From Oscillospiraceae bacterium (GTDB lineage: Bacteria > Bacillota > Clostridia > Oscillospirales > Ruminococcaceae), in assembly GCA_018110985.1 (NCBI GenBank), contig JAGAWT010000025.1, positions 62,001 through 126,000 on the forward strand: a stretch of DNA of 64,000 nt, in the 5' to 3' direction. The notes under the pieces were generated by a model, which was not told where the DNA came from, searched no databases, and worked only from the letters and a program-made list of their open reading frames with translations. Each line of letters starts with the position of its first letter. Positions within the stretch are counted from its first letter, which is position 1. Made by a program: the position numbers and the translations under genes. Below, one piece after another: positions 51,125 to 58,980 of this stretch.

Positions 51125-51883
51125 TTGACTGCAGCGGAACTGACACAGATATGCGTTCAAATGGCAAAATACATGACACTGTACGGAGCAGAGATCTACC
51201 GTGTGGAGGATACGGTCCGCCGTATCTGCAAGGCATACTCCGTCCATCGCCCGGAGATCTATGCCACTCCCGCCAATTTCATCATCACCATATCCGACTT
51301 CAAGGGAGTACCCGTAACAAATTCTGTCTCCATAGGCAAAAGGACCACCAACCTTGACAGGCTCAAAAGGCTCAACGATCTTTCACGCTATATATGCTCC
51401 CGCCGTCCAGACAAGGACAGCATACTTGAAAAGATATCGGAGATAAACACCCGCCCGGTCTATACCCTGCCAATGGTGATGATAAGCCTTTTTGTCAGCG
51501 GATTTGCCTATACGGTACTGGCGGGAGGCGGAGTGGTAGAGGCACTTATAAGCGGCTCCATCACCTCTGTCACACGGGTCATTTCCAACAAGCTCTCAAA
51601 AGTCACACAGAGCATATTCTTCTCGTCCATCGTCTGCTCCGCAGTCATGGCAGTGATAACCATGGTGCTTTACAACTTCGGCTCCGTCCCCCGCTTTGAC
51701 CGCATAATGATAGGCGTGACCACTACCATGGTGCCGGGTACCGCATTCACGAACGGTATGCGTGACTTTATCTCAGGCGATATCTATTCCGGCATCCACT
51801 CCCTGACGGATGCACTTATCACCGCAGTAGGTCTGGCGGTGGGCACGGGCTTCGTTCTTATGACCGCCATGGGGATAAAATGA
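51125..51883 (+). CDS. ThrE-type threonine/serine exporter, N-terminal subunit
   Basis: 252 residues of the DUF1212/ThrE N-terminal family: a cytoplasmic start with YGAEIYRVEDTVRRIC, then about five membrane helices (MVMISLFVSGFAYTVLAG, VCSAVMAVITMVL). The start is TTG 51125, at ideal distance from GGGAGGTGA (51111-51119); the ATG at 51121 is out of frame and the first in-frame ATG is 12 codons later. It forms a split exporter with the next gene, overlapping it by 4 bp (ATGA). Confidence 0.85.
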   Translation: MTAAELTQICVQMAKYMTLYGAEIYRVEDTVRRICKAYSVHRPEIYATPANFIITISDFKGVPVTNSVSIGKRTTNLDRLKRLNDLSRYICSRRPDKDSILEKISEINTRPVYTLPMVMISLFVSGFAYTVLAGGGVVEALISGSITSVTRVISNKLSKVTQSIFFSSIVCSAVMAVITMVLYNFGSVPRFDRIMIGVTTTMVPGTAFTNGMRDFISGDIYSGIHSLTDALITAVGLAVGTGFVLMTAMGIK

Positions 51884-52398
51884 TGGATATTATCAGAGAA
51901 TTTGTCATCCCTGCCCTGCTCTCCTTTGCGGGAGCGCTGGGTCTGGGAGTAAGGTACAACATAAGGCGTGTGCATATAGTGGCGGCGTCAGTGGGCGCCA
52001 TGGTGTGCAAGCTCATCTACATGATAATGCAGTATGCCGACATGAGCGAGACCATGGCGTGCTTCTTTGCGGCTCTTGCGGCTGCTGCCTACTCGGAGAT
52101 ACTGGCGAGGGTATTCCGCTCTCCCGTCACCATGTACCTCATAGTTTCCATAATACCCATAGTCCCCGGAATGTCTGCCTACTACACGATGCTGGCACTT
52201 GTCACAGGGGATAACGACACCTTCACGTTCAGAATGATAGAGACCTTCAAAATGAGCGGTGCGATAGCCATAGGCATTTTCCTTGTACCCGCTGTGATAC
52301 GAGCCTTTCAGGTGGTTTACAGGGATCACAGGGATGATATAGCAGATATGATAAGAGAATTCGGCAATGACGACAAAAAGGGAATCAAGAAGCTGTGA
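51880..52398 (+). CDS. ThrE-type threonine/serine exporter, C-terminal subunit
   Basis: 172 residues of the DUF3815/ThrB-like family: five membrane helices, with the signature VSIIPIVPGMSAYYTM. It corresponds to the C-terminal half of single-chain ThrE. Its start overlaps the stop of the N-terminal half, so the two are coupled and should form a complex in the membrane. It overlaps a GTG of the next open frame by 4 bp, but that gene more likely starts at 52419. Confidence 0.85.
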   Translation: MMDIIREFVIPALLSFAGALGLGVRYNIRRVHIVAASVGAMVCKLIYMIMQYADMSETMACFFAALAAAAYSEILARVFRSPVTMYLIVSIIPIVPGMSAYYTMLALVTGDNDTFTFRMIETFKMSGAIAIGIFLVPAVIRAFQVVYRDHRDDIADMIREFGNDDKKGIKKL

Positions 52399-52418
52399 TA
52401 GCCCTCAGGGAAAAGATA

Positions 52419-53405
52419 ATGAATAATCTTGATATAGTTTCCATAGGCGAGCTGCTGGTGGATTTTACGGGTTTTTCTTCGGAGGACGGTTCCTCCGCAT
52501 ATAAGCTCAACGCCGGAGGCGCTCCCGCAAATGTGGCGTGCATGGCCTCAAAGCTGGGCTCCAAGGCAGGCTTCATAGGAAAGATAGGCCGTGATATGTT
52601 CGGCTTTTACCTGAAAAGCGAGCTGTTGAAGAACGGTATAGATACCTCCGGGCTCATCATAGACAAAAACTACAAGACCACCATGGCTTTTGTGAAAAAC
52701 CGTGAGGACGGGGAAAGGGACTTTGAATTCTACCGTGAGGAAAGCTGGTCTGCGGATCTGAACCTGCGGTACGGTGAGGTCAACCGTGAAATGATAGACA
52801 GCTGCAGAGTGCTGCACTTCGGCTCTCTGTGCCTTACGGCGGAGCCTGCACGAACAGCGGTCCTCAACAGCGTGGAGTATGCCAAGAGCAAGGGTAAGCT
52901 GGTGTCCTACGACCCCAACTACCGCCCCCTGCTCTGGCAGAATGAGGAATACGCAAAGAGCACCATCCGAAGCGCCATCCGCTTTTCGGATATAATCAAG
53001 GTCAGCGAGGAGGAGCTGAAGCTCCTGACCGACTGTGAAACCATGACCCTTTCCATCGCAAAGCTGTTTTCGGAGGGCGTAAGGGTGCTGTGCATCACAC
53101 AGGGAGCAAAGGGCTGCATCGTGGCTACTCCCCGCTCTATACACGCATACCCCTCCTTTAAGGTAGAAACGGTGGATACACTGGGTGCGGGAGACAGCTT
53201 TTTCGGCGGTTTCCTCCACAAGCTTTGCAAGACCAACAAAACGCTGGAGGAACTGGAGCAGGAGGATATAGCAGCCATGGCTATGGTGGGCAATGCCTGC
53301 GGGGCGCTCACATCATCAAAGAAGGGCGCCATACCCGCAATGCCTGACGCAGAACAGGTGCAGACCCTGCTTGACAGCTACAGGACAGAGGAAAAGAAGT
53401 CATAG
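52419..53405 (+). CDS. PfkB-family carbohydrate kinase (fructokinase-like)
   Basis: 328 residues: the N-terminal signature LNAGGAPANVACMASKLG, substrate region VSYDPNYRPLLW and the ATP/anion-hole motif DTLGAGDSFFGGFL with catalytic Asp. Resemblance is best to bacterial fructokinases; the sugar cannot be fixed. ATG 52419 follows CAGGGA; the GTG at 52395 is rejected. Located after the ThrE pair, probably co-transcribed. Confidence 0.87.
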   Translation: MNNLDIVSIGELLVDFTGFSSEDGSSAYKLNAGGAPANVACMASKLGSKAGFIGKIGRDMFGFYLKSELLKNGIDTSGLIIDKNYKTTMAFVKNREDGERDFEFYREESWSADLNLRYGEVNREMIDSCRVLHFGSLCLTAEPARTAVLNSVEYAKSKGKLVSYDPNYRPLLWQNEEYAKSTIRSAIRFSDIIKVSEEELKLLTDCETMTLSIAKLFSEGVRVLCITQGAKGCIVATPRSIHAYPSFKVETVDTLGAGDSFFGGFLHKLCKTNKTLEELEQEDIAAMAMVGNACGALTSSKKGAIPAMPDAEQVQTLLDSYRTEEKKS

Positions 53406-53460
53406 GACAGAGCTTTGTACTTGACACAACAAAGGGAAATAAGGGAAATAGTAAGAAGAA

Positions 53461-54825
53461 ATGAAGAACATCATCCGAAAAGTGTGTGCGGGAGCAATGG
53501 CTGTGAGCATTGTGCTCATGTGCCCCACAGGCGCCACATATTATGCAGACTATTCATCACAGATAGATGAGCTGGAATACGAGCAGAGCCTTATAAAGCA
53601 GGAGCTGAACGACCTCGAATACAGGCTGAGCGAATTTGAAGAGGGCGCCAGAGAGAGCGAAGAGTATATGCGGATATACGACGAAAAGATGTCCCGCAAG
53701 GAAGACGAGATAAACAATATCCGTATGCAGATAACCGCCCTCAATGCCGCCATCAGACAGACCTCCGAAAGGATATCCGACAAGGAGGACGAGGTGGCGG
53801 ATGAACTGGACAGGTTCCGTGAAAGGCTCCGTGTCATGTATATGGACGGGAACGAGAGCCTTACATCCGTTGTGGTGGGAGCGCAGGATTTCTACGATCT
53901 TCTCATAAGGAGCGAGCTTGTGGAGCGCATCTCACGCCATGACAAGGAAATGATAGACGACCTGAAATTCCATATTTCCGAGCTGGACACCCACAAAAAG
54001 GAGCTTGAAGGCACCAAGGCTCTTGCGGAGGAAAAGCAGCAGGAGGCACGGGAAAACCTTGAGGAGCTCAGGGAGATATACCGTTCCCACGAGGAAACAA
54101 AGGAATACTACGAAGCGCAGGCGCAGCTGAACCGTGAAAAGAGCGCCGAAATGCGTGAGCGTCAGGAAGATGTGGAATACGAGCTTTCCGAGATGATACG
54201 CAAACAGCAGGAGGAAAACGCCCGCAGAGAGGAAGAGGAACGGCAGCGCCGTGAGCGTGAGAGAGAAGAGCAGGCACAGCGTGAGGAAGAATACTCATCC
54301 TACTACGAGGATGAAGATGACTATTACTATGAGGATGAGGACGAGGACTACTACGAAAGCGGCAGCGACTACGAGGAGGATGAGGAGGACTACGACACCT
54401 ATTACTATTCCTCCGGCTCCTCCGACCTTATGTGGCCCTGTCCCAATGTGTGGAACATAACCGACGGCTACGGATGGCGCACCATAGATGAGGAGGGCGG
54501 TTCCTCCGACTTCCACGGCGGCATAGACATCAACAAGCCCGGCTGCTACGGAGAGACCATCGTTGCGTCAGCATCCGGTACGGTGCTCACCGCAGGGGAC
54601 ACGGGCAACGGCTTCGGCATCCATGTGGTCATAGACCACGGCGGCAGCCTTTCCACCCTGTATGCACATATGTCGAGCTGTACCGTAAGTGCGGGAGACT
54701 ATGTTTCCCAAGGGCAGACCATAGGCTATATCGGCTCCACCGGCTACGCCTACGGCAACCACTGCCACTTTGAGGTGCGTGTGAACGGAGAAAGGACAGA
54801 CCCGCTCGCCTACCTTGACTACTGA
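53461..54825 (+). CDS. Secreted coiled-coil M23 peptidase
   Basis: 454 residues. A signal peptide (MKNIIRKVCAGAMAVSIVLM, cleavage near GATYYA) is followed by a long coiled coil (about 35-275). A linker of about 45 residues made almost only of Tyr, Asp, Glu and Ser (YYEDEDDYYYEDEDEDYYES) comes next, and then an M23 (LytM) domain with zinc ligands in DFHGGIDINKP and NHCHFEVRVNG and the active HMSS region. The layout is that of EnvC/CwlO-like peptidoglycan hydrolases or their activators. With both metal His motifs present it is likely active. Confidence 0.9.
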   Translation: MKNIIRKVCAGAMAVSIVLMCPTGATYYADYSSQIDELEYEQSLIKQELNDLEYRLSEFEEGARESEEYMRIYDEKMSRKEDEINNIRMQITALNAAIRQTSERISDKEDEVADELDRFRERLRVMYMDGNESLTSVVVGAQDFYDLLIRSELVERISRHDKEMIDDLKFHISELDTHKKELEGTKALAEEKQQEARENLEELREIYRSHEETKEYYEAQAQLNREKSAEMRERQEDVEYELSEMIRKQQEENARREEEERQRREREREEQAQREEEYSSYYEDEDDYYYEDEDEDYYESGSDYEEDEEDYDTYYYSSGSSDLMWPCPNVWNITDGYGWRTIDEEGGSSDFHGGIDINKPGCYGETIVASASGTVLTAGDTGNGFGIHVVIDHGGSLSTLYAHMSSCTVSAGDYVSQGQTIGYIGSTGYAYGNHCHFEVRVNGERTDPLAYLDY

Positions 54826-54859
54826 TTTTTCGCAAAACGCAAAAAACACGCAAAAAGCC

Positions 54860-54888
54860 TTGATTTTGTGTAAATAATATGGTACAAT
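54860..54888 (+). promoter_or_regulatory. Promoter of the S26-like / era / recO / mutS2 operon
   Basis: TTGATT (54860-54865), 17 bp, TACAAT (54883-54888), about 95 bp before the first ATG. Confidence 0.8.
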
Positions 54889-54921
54889 CTTAAAAGAAGT
54901 AGATACTTTTTATGGGATCAT

Positions 54922-54966
54922 CCAAAGGGCAGCTTCTTCTGCCCGGCGGCAGCGCCCTTCGGGTGC
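54922..54966 (+). promoter_or_regulatory. Paired stem-loops in operon leader
   Basis: GGGCAG/CTGCCC (54927-54944) and GCGCCC/GGGTGC (54952-54966) form two consecutive hairpins before the GGAGG RBS. No T run follows, so an attenuator is not indicated. Confidence 0.4.
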
Positions 54967-54984
54967 ATATTTCGGAGGTCATTT

Positions 54985-56640
54985 ATGAGCAACAAGACAG
55001 GAAATTCTTCCAAAGCATCATTGATAGAAGGCATAGTGATCGCCCTGCTGGTCATCATAGTAGGGTGTATGCTGTTTTTGTACTTTTCCTTTTCCGTTCC
55101 GGATTCCGTGGCAGATCTTTTCGGCTACAAGGTATTCCGTACCATGCAGACAAATATGCAGTCCACCGAGAAGGGCAAGGGCATAGACAGCGGGAGCGCC
55201 GTCTTCGGAAAGGTCTCCGAGAAAGCCAATATCCACCCCGGCAGCGTAGTTTTGTGCTCCATAAACGAGAGCACGGTGGTAGCAAGAGTAAACGAGGTCA
55301 TTGCCGGAGAGGAGGAAAAGTCCTACCTTGTGAGCTTTGACTCCAATCAGAACGACACCTATGAGATAGCGGACCGTATGGTGATAGCCACGGTGCTTTA
55401 CCAGTCCGCACCCTTCGGCGCCCTGCTGGGATTTGTCACCTCTACCATGGGCATGATGCTGATAATCATAATCCCCAGCTTTATAGTGATCCTGATACAG
55501 GCGGCAAAGATCATAGGTGAAAAGAACAAAAACAAGCTGTCCTACGAACAGGCTGCCCTCTCCGCAGGAGATTTCCCCGAGGAAACACTTCTGCCCGCAG
55601 AGCCCTATATCTCCGATGAAGATCCCGACATGACCGAAAATGCCGATGAAGATGCCGAAAACGAGCTTGACTTCACCTCTCCGCTGCAGATAGCTGATAC
55701 AGAGATACAGTTTACCGAGGATGCTGCTACCGCAGAGGATAAGGATATATTTGCAGCCGAGGAATTTTTCGCAGAGGATAGCCCCGCAGAAGAAAGGGTA
55801 TACGAAGAAAAGGATCCTCTTGAAGGCTTTATGCCCGAAAGGGAGGAAACTGCTTCTCCCGAAACGGCCGGGACCGCAGGATACACTGACGATACGGACT
55901 TCAGCGATATATTCGGCAGCTCCGATATCTTCGGCAGCGATCTCACAGAAGATATCTCCTCCGCAGAAAGCGCTCCCGAAAAGGAAAGCGCAAAGGAAGA
56001 CGATCCCTTTGATTTCTTTGCGGCAGACACCGGAGCCGCTCCCTTTGAAGATAAGATCAGGGAAGAAAAAGCTCCCGCCAGCGATGAGGATCACACCGAA
56101 GATATAGATACCTCCGACATTTTTGCGGATCTTTTTGCGGATGAACCCGCACCCGTTCCTGCTCCCGCTCCCGCAGAGGAGCCCGCTCCGGTAAGGGAGG
56201 AAAGCACCGCAAAGCCTGCTTTCGCACCCGAAAGAAAGCAGAAGAGATCCGAGATCTCCGAGGAGGCTGCTCTCTTCTACGGCATCACCGACCTGCTTGG
56301 CGATGACGCTCCCGCAGAGGAGAACGGAAACGAGCCTGTGCCCGAAAGAGAAAAAACAACGGATGACGTGTTCATATTGAGCGGCAACGCAAGGCAGGAG
56401 ACCGTGAGCTCCGCTGCTTCGGCCGCAGCCCCGAACACTGCCGACGATGATTTCTTCATGTCCGCTCCCGTAAAGGAAAGCGACATAAGGGACGAGGAGA
56501 TAAGAAAGCTCATCCCCGGTGAGAAAAAGCCCGCTGCGGCTGAAAAGCCAAAGAAGCCGGCCGTAAAGCGCAAAAAGAAGAAGAGCTACGATATCAACGG
56601 TCTTCTGTCAATGATCGACGAATCCGAGAAGAAGCTGTAA
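54985..56640 (+). CDS. Signal peptidase I-like (SipW-type) protein, catalytic residues lost, with acidic tail
   Basis: 551 residues. One N-terminal membrane helix (13-34) is followed by a domain aligning with SipW-type signal peptidases: FGYKVFRTMQTNMQ in place of FG...SGSMEP, STVVARVNEV in place of THRI, SFDSNQNDTYEIADRM in place of KGDxNxxxD, and a second helix (MMLIIIIPSFIVILI). The catalytic Ser is Asn57 and the His is Ala100, so it is predicted inactive as a peptidase. About 370 cytoplasmic residues follow, strongly acidic, with repeated FADLFAD and DIFGS motifs and a basic end. First gene of the operon. Confidence 0.8.
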   Translation: MSNKTGNSSKASLIEGIVIALLVIIVGCMLFLYFSFSVPDSVADLFGYKVFRTMQTNMQSTEKGKGIDSGSAVFGKVSEKANIHPGSVVLCSINESTVVARVNEVIAGEEEKSYLVSFDSNQNDTYEIADRMVIATVLYQSAPFGALLGFVTSTMGMMLIIIIPSFIVILIQAAKIIGEKNKNKLSYEQAALSAGDFPEETLLPAEPYISDEDPDMTENADEDAENELDFTSPLQIADTEIQFTEDAATAEDKDIFAAEEFFAEDSPAEERVYEEKDPLEGFMPEREETASPETAGTAGYTDDTDFSDIFGSSDIFGSDLTEDISSAESAPEKESAKEDDPFDFFAADTGAAPFEDKIREEKAPASDEDHTEDIDTSDIFADLFADEPAPVPAPAPAEEPAPVREESTAKPAFAPERKQKRSEISEEAALFYGITDLLGDDAPAEENGNEPVPEREKTTDDVFILSGNARQETVSSAASAAAPNTADDDFFMSAPVKESDIRDEEIRKLIPGEKKPAAAEKPKKPAVKRKKKKSYDINGLLSMIDESEKKL

Positions 56641-56653
56641 GAGAGGGTGTAGT

Positions 56654-57310
56654 ATGGCAGCTAACAGTGCAGTACTTGCGGCAAGGCTGAGAGAGCTGCG
56701 CCGCAGAACGGGAGTCACCCTTGAAGAACTGGGTCAGAAAACAGGTCTCGCTCCGTCTACCATCCAGCGCTACGAAAGCGGAAGGATACGCAGGCCCAGA
56801 GAGGAGATAATAAGGCAGATAGCAGAGCTCCTTGACTCCTCCTATGAGGAACTGACCGATACGGAATCCTCGGACTTTGAGGATGATGTGGTGAGCAATG
56901 CCCCCATAGCAGACCTTGTTTGCGTGCCTGTTATAGGAAGTCTCAGGGGAGACGGTGTTTATACCTCCCAGGATATCCTCTCATACGAATATGTTCCCAA
57001 GGGGCTCATAAGAAAGGATATAAAGCACGTTTTCATCACGGTGGATGAAGATGCCATGTATCCTCATCTCCATGAGGGGGATATGGTGCTCGTGCGCTAC
57101 ACCGACAAGGTGAACACGGGTGATTATGTGCTTATCTCCCGTGAGGGAGGAAGGTGCATGATAAGGAAGTTCATGCGCTGCCCCAACAGAGTGGAGTTTT
57201 CCCCCGAAAACCCCTATTATCTCCCTGTGGTGGTGCGTCCGGGTGAAGATACGGATGTGCGCATCATCGGAAAGGCGATAGAAGTACGAAGAAGGATAAA
57301 GGACAAGTAG
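56654..57310 (+). CDS. XRE/LexA-like regulator with S24 fold, catalytic Ser replaced
   Basis: 218 residues. N-terminal XRE helix-turn-helix (LEELGQKTGLAPSTIQRYE, about 23-41) and a C-terminal S24 peptidase-like domain. The family motif G-D-S-M-x-P reads DEDAMYPHLHEGDMVLV: the nucleophile Ser is Ala134 (GCC at 57053-57055). Self-cleavage as in LexA is therefore not expected, and it should be a stable repressor or use the domain only for dimerisation. It is 13 bp after the S26-like gene and 18 bp before era, in the same operon. Confidence 0.88.
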   Translation: MAANSAVLAARLRELRRRTGVTLEELGQKTGLAPSTIQRYESGRIRRPREEIIRQIAELLDSSYEELTDTESSDFEDDVVSNAPIADLVCVPVIGSLRGDGVYTSQDILSYEYVPKGLIRKDIKHVFITVDEDAMYPHLHEGDMVLVRYTDKVNTGDYVLISREGGRCMIRKFMRCPNRVEFSPENPYYLPVVVRPGEDTDVRIIGKAIEVRRRIKDK

Positions 57311-57328
57311 TGTCCGCAAGGTGAATAT

Positions 57329-58234
57329 ATGTCCGAAAAAACTGTTTTCACGGCTATCACAGGCAGACCCAATGCGGGTAAGTCCTCCCTTTTGAATCTC
57401 CTTGTGAGAGAGAAGATAGCAATAGTGTCCGACAAGCCTCAGACCACAAGAACAAGGATAACAGGCATCCTCACAGAGGGTGAGATGCAGTATGTTTTCA
57501 TTGATACTCCTGGCATACACAAGTCCCGCAACAAGCTCAGTTCCCATATGAACAAGGCTGTGCGTGAGGCTGTCAGCGGCATAGATGCTGTCGTATACAT
57601 GATAGACTGCACAAGAGGGATCCACGACATAGACAGGCAGACCCTTGACAGTTACTCCAAAAAAGAGATACCCGTCATTTTAGTCATAAACAAGATAGAC
57701 CTGCTTGAGGACAAGGCTTCACTTGCACCGCTGCTGTCGGAGCTGTCGGAGGTATGCAGCTTCTTTTCCGTCATTCCCATGAGCGTGAAGAAAAAGGACG
57801 GCGCCGATATACTCTTGAAGGATATAGCCGCCTTTGCAAAGGATGAGCCCCATTATTTCCCGGATGACAAGGTCACCTCACAGCCGGAAAAGGCAATAAT
57901 GGCGGAAATGATCCGTGAAAAGCTGCTCATGCTGCTTCATGATGAGATACCGCACGGCATAGCGGTGGTAATAGAAAGCCTTGAGGAAAAGGTCTCAAGG
58001 AGCGGCGAGGATATACTGGATATCGCTGCGGTCATCTACTGCGAAAGGGAATCCCACAAGGGCATAGTGATCGGAAAGGGCGGAGAGATGCTCAGGCGTG
58101 TCGGTGAGCTTGCTCGCCGTGATCTGGAGAGCTTTTTCCGCATAAAGGTGAACCTTAAAACATGGGTGAAGGTCCGTGACGGCTGGAGAAATGATGAGAA
58201 CCGCATAGCGGATATGGGACTTTCGGACTCATGA
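57329..58234 (+). CDS. era: GTPase Era
   Basis: 301 residues: G1 GRPNAGKSSLLN, G2/G3 around TRTRITG and FIDTPGIHKSRNKL, G4 VINKIDLL, and a C-terminal KH domain with HKGIVIGKGGEMLRRVG. Era binds the 3' end of 16S rRNA and assists 30S assembly. RBS AAGGTG. Its stop overlaps the recO start (ATGA). Confidence 0.97.
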   Translation: MSEKTVFTAITGRPNAGKSSLLNLLVREKIAIVSDKPQTTRTRITGILTEGEMQYVFIDTPGIHKSRNKLSSHMNKAVREAVSGIDAVVYMIDCTRGIHDIDRQTLDSYSKKEIPVILVINKIDLLEDKASLAPLLSELSEVCSFFSVIPMSVKKKDGADILLKDIAAFAKDEPHYFPDDKVTSQPEKAIMAEMIREKLLMLLHDEIPHGIAVVIESLEEKVSRSGEDILDIAAVIYCERESHKGIVIGKGGEMLRRVGELARRDLESFFRIKVNLKTWVKVRDGWRNDENRIADMGLSDS

Positions 58235-58980
58235 GCAGTATCCTGAATACAGATGTAATAGTGCTTTCACGCAAAGAAACGGGAGACAGCGGTTTTTATC
58301 TTAAAGCACTGTCTCCCGATCTTGGTCTTATAGACATAAACGCAAGGGGAGTAAAAAAACAGGGTGCGAAGAACTCACCTGCCTCCCAGCTTTTTGCCTG
58401 CTCCAGAATGAGCCTGTCCCTTTCAAAGGGACGGTACTACATTGATTCCAGCACCGTCACAAAGGTGTTCTACCCATTGAGACTGGATATACGGCTTTTT
58501 TCCCTTGCCTCCTACTTTGCACAGGCTATTATCGGTCTAACGACCGAGAACCAGACCGCCAGGGACATTTACAGGCTGCTGGCAAATTCCCTGTATATGC
58601 TGTCCGAAAGGGGCAGCGACCCCGAATTCATCCGTTTTATCTTTCAGATGAGGTTTATGGGGGACATAGGCTTCCTACCGGGGCTTTTAGGCTGCGATGT
58701 CTGCTACGAGACCCACCCTGTAATGTATTTCAGCATTGAAACGGGCAGGCTTTTTTGCAGGGAGCACATTCCCGCCGATATGCCCCTGCGTGAGGTCAGT
58801 GCCTCAATGGTGGAGGCTCTGCGTTATGTGTGCCTCTCACCGATAGAAAAGGTATTCAGCTTCAGGCTCTCTGACAGGGCAAGGGATGCTCTTGCGGCAC
58901 TGAGCGAGGATTACCTGATATATCATACGGAAAGAAAATTTGATACTCTTGATTTTTATAAGAATATGAGCCATGAATAG
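58231..58980 (+). CDS. recO: DNA repair protein RecO
   Basis: 249 residues: an N-terminal OB fold (TDVIVLSRKETGDSGFYLKA) and a helical C-terminal part with a zinc knuckle (LLGCDVCYET, LFCREHIP). RecO loads RecA on SSB-coated DNA with RecR. It overlaps era by 4 bp and mutS2 by 8 bp, so translation is tightly coupled. Confidence 0.93.
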   Translation: MSSILNTDVIVLSRKETGDSGFYLKALSPDLGLIDINARGVKKQGAKNSPASQLFACSRMSLSLSKGRYYIDSSTVTKVFYPLRLDIRLFSLASYFAQAIIGLTTENQTARDIYRLLANSLYMLSERGSDPEFIRFIFQMRFMGDIGFLPGLLGCDVCYETHPVMYFSIETGRLFCREHIPADMPLREVSASMVEALRYVCLSPIEKVFSFRLSDRARDALAALSEDYLIYHTERKFDTLDFYKNMSHE

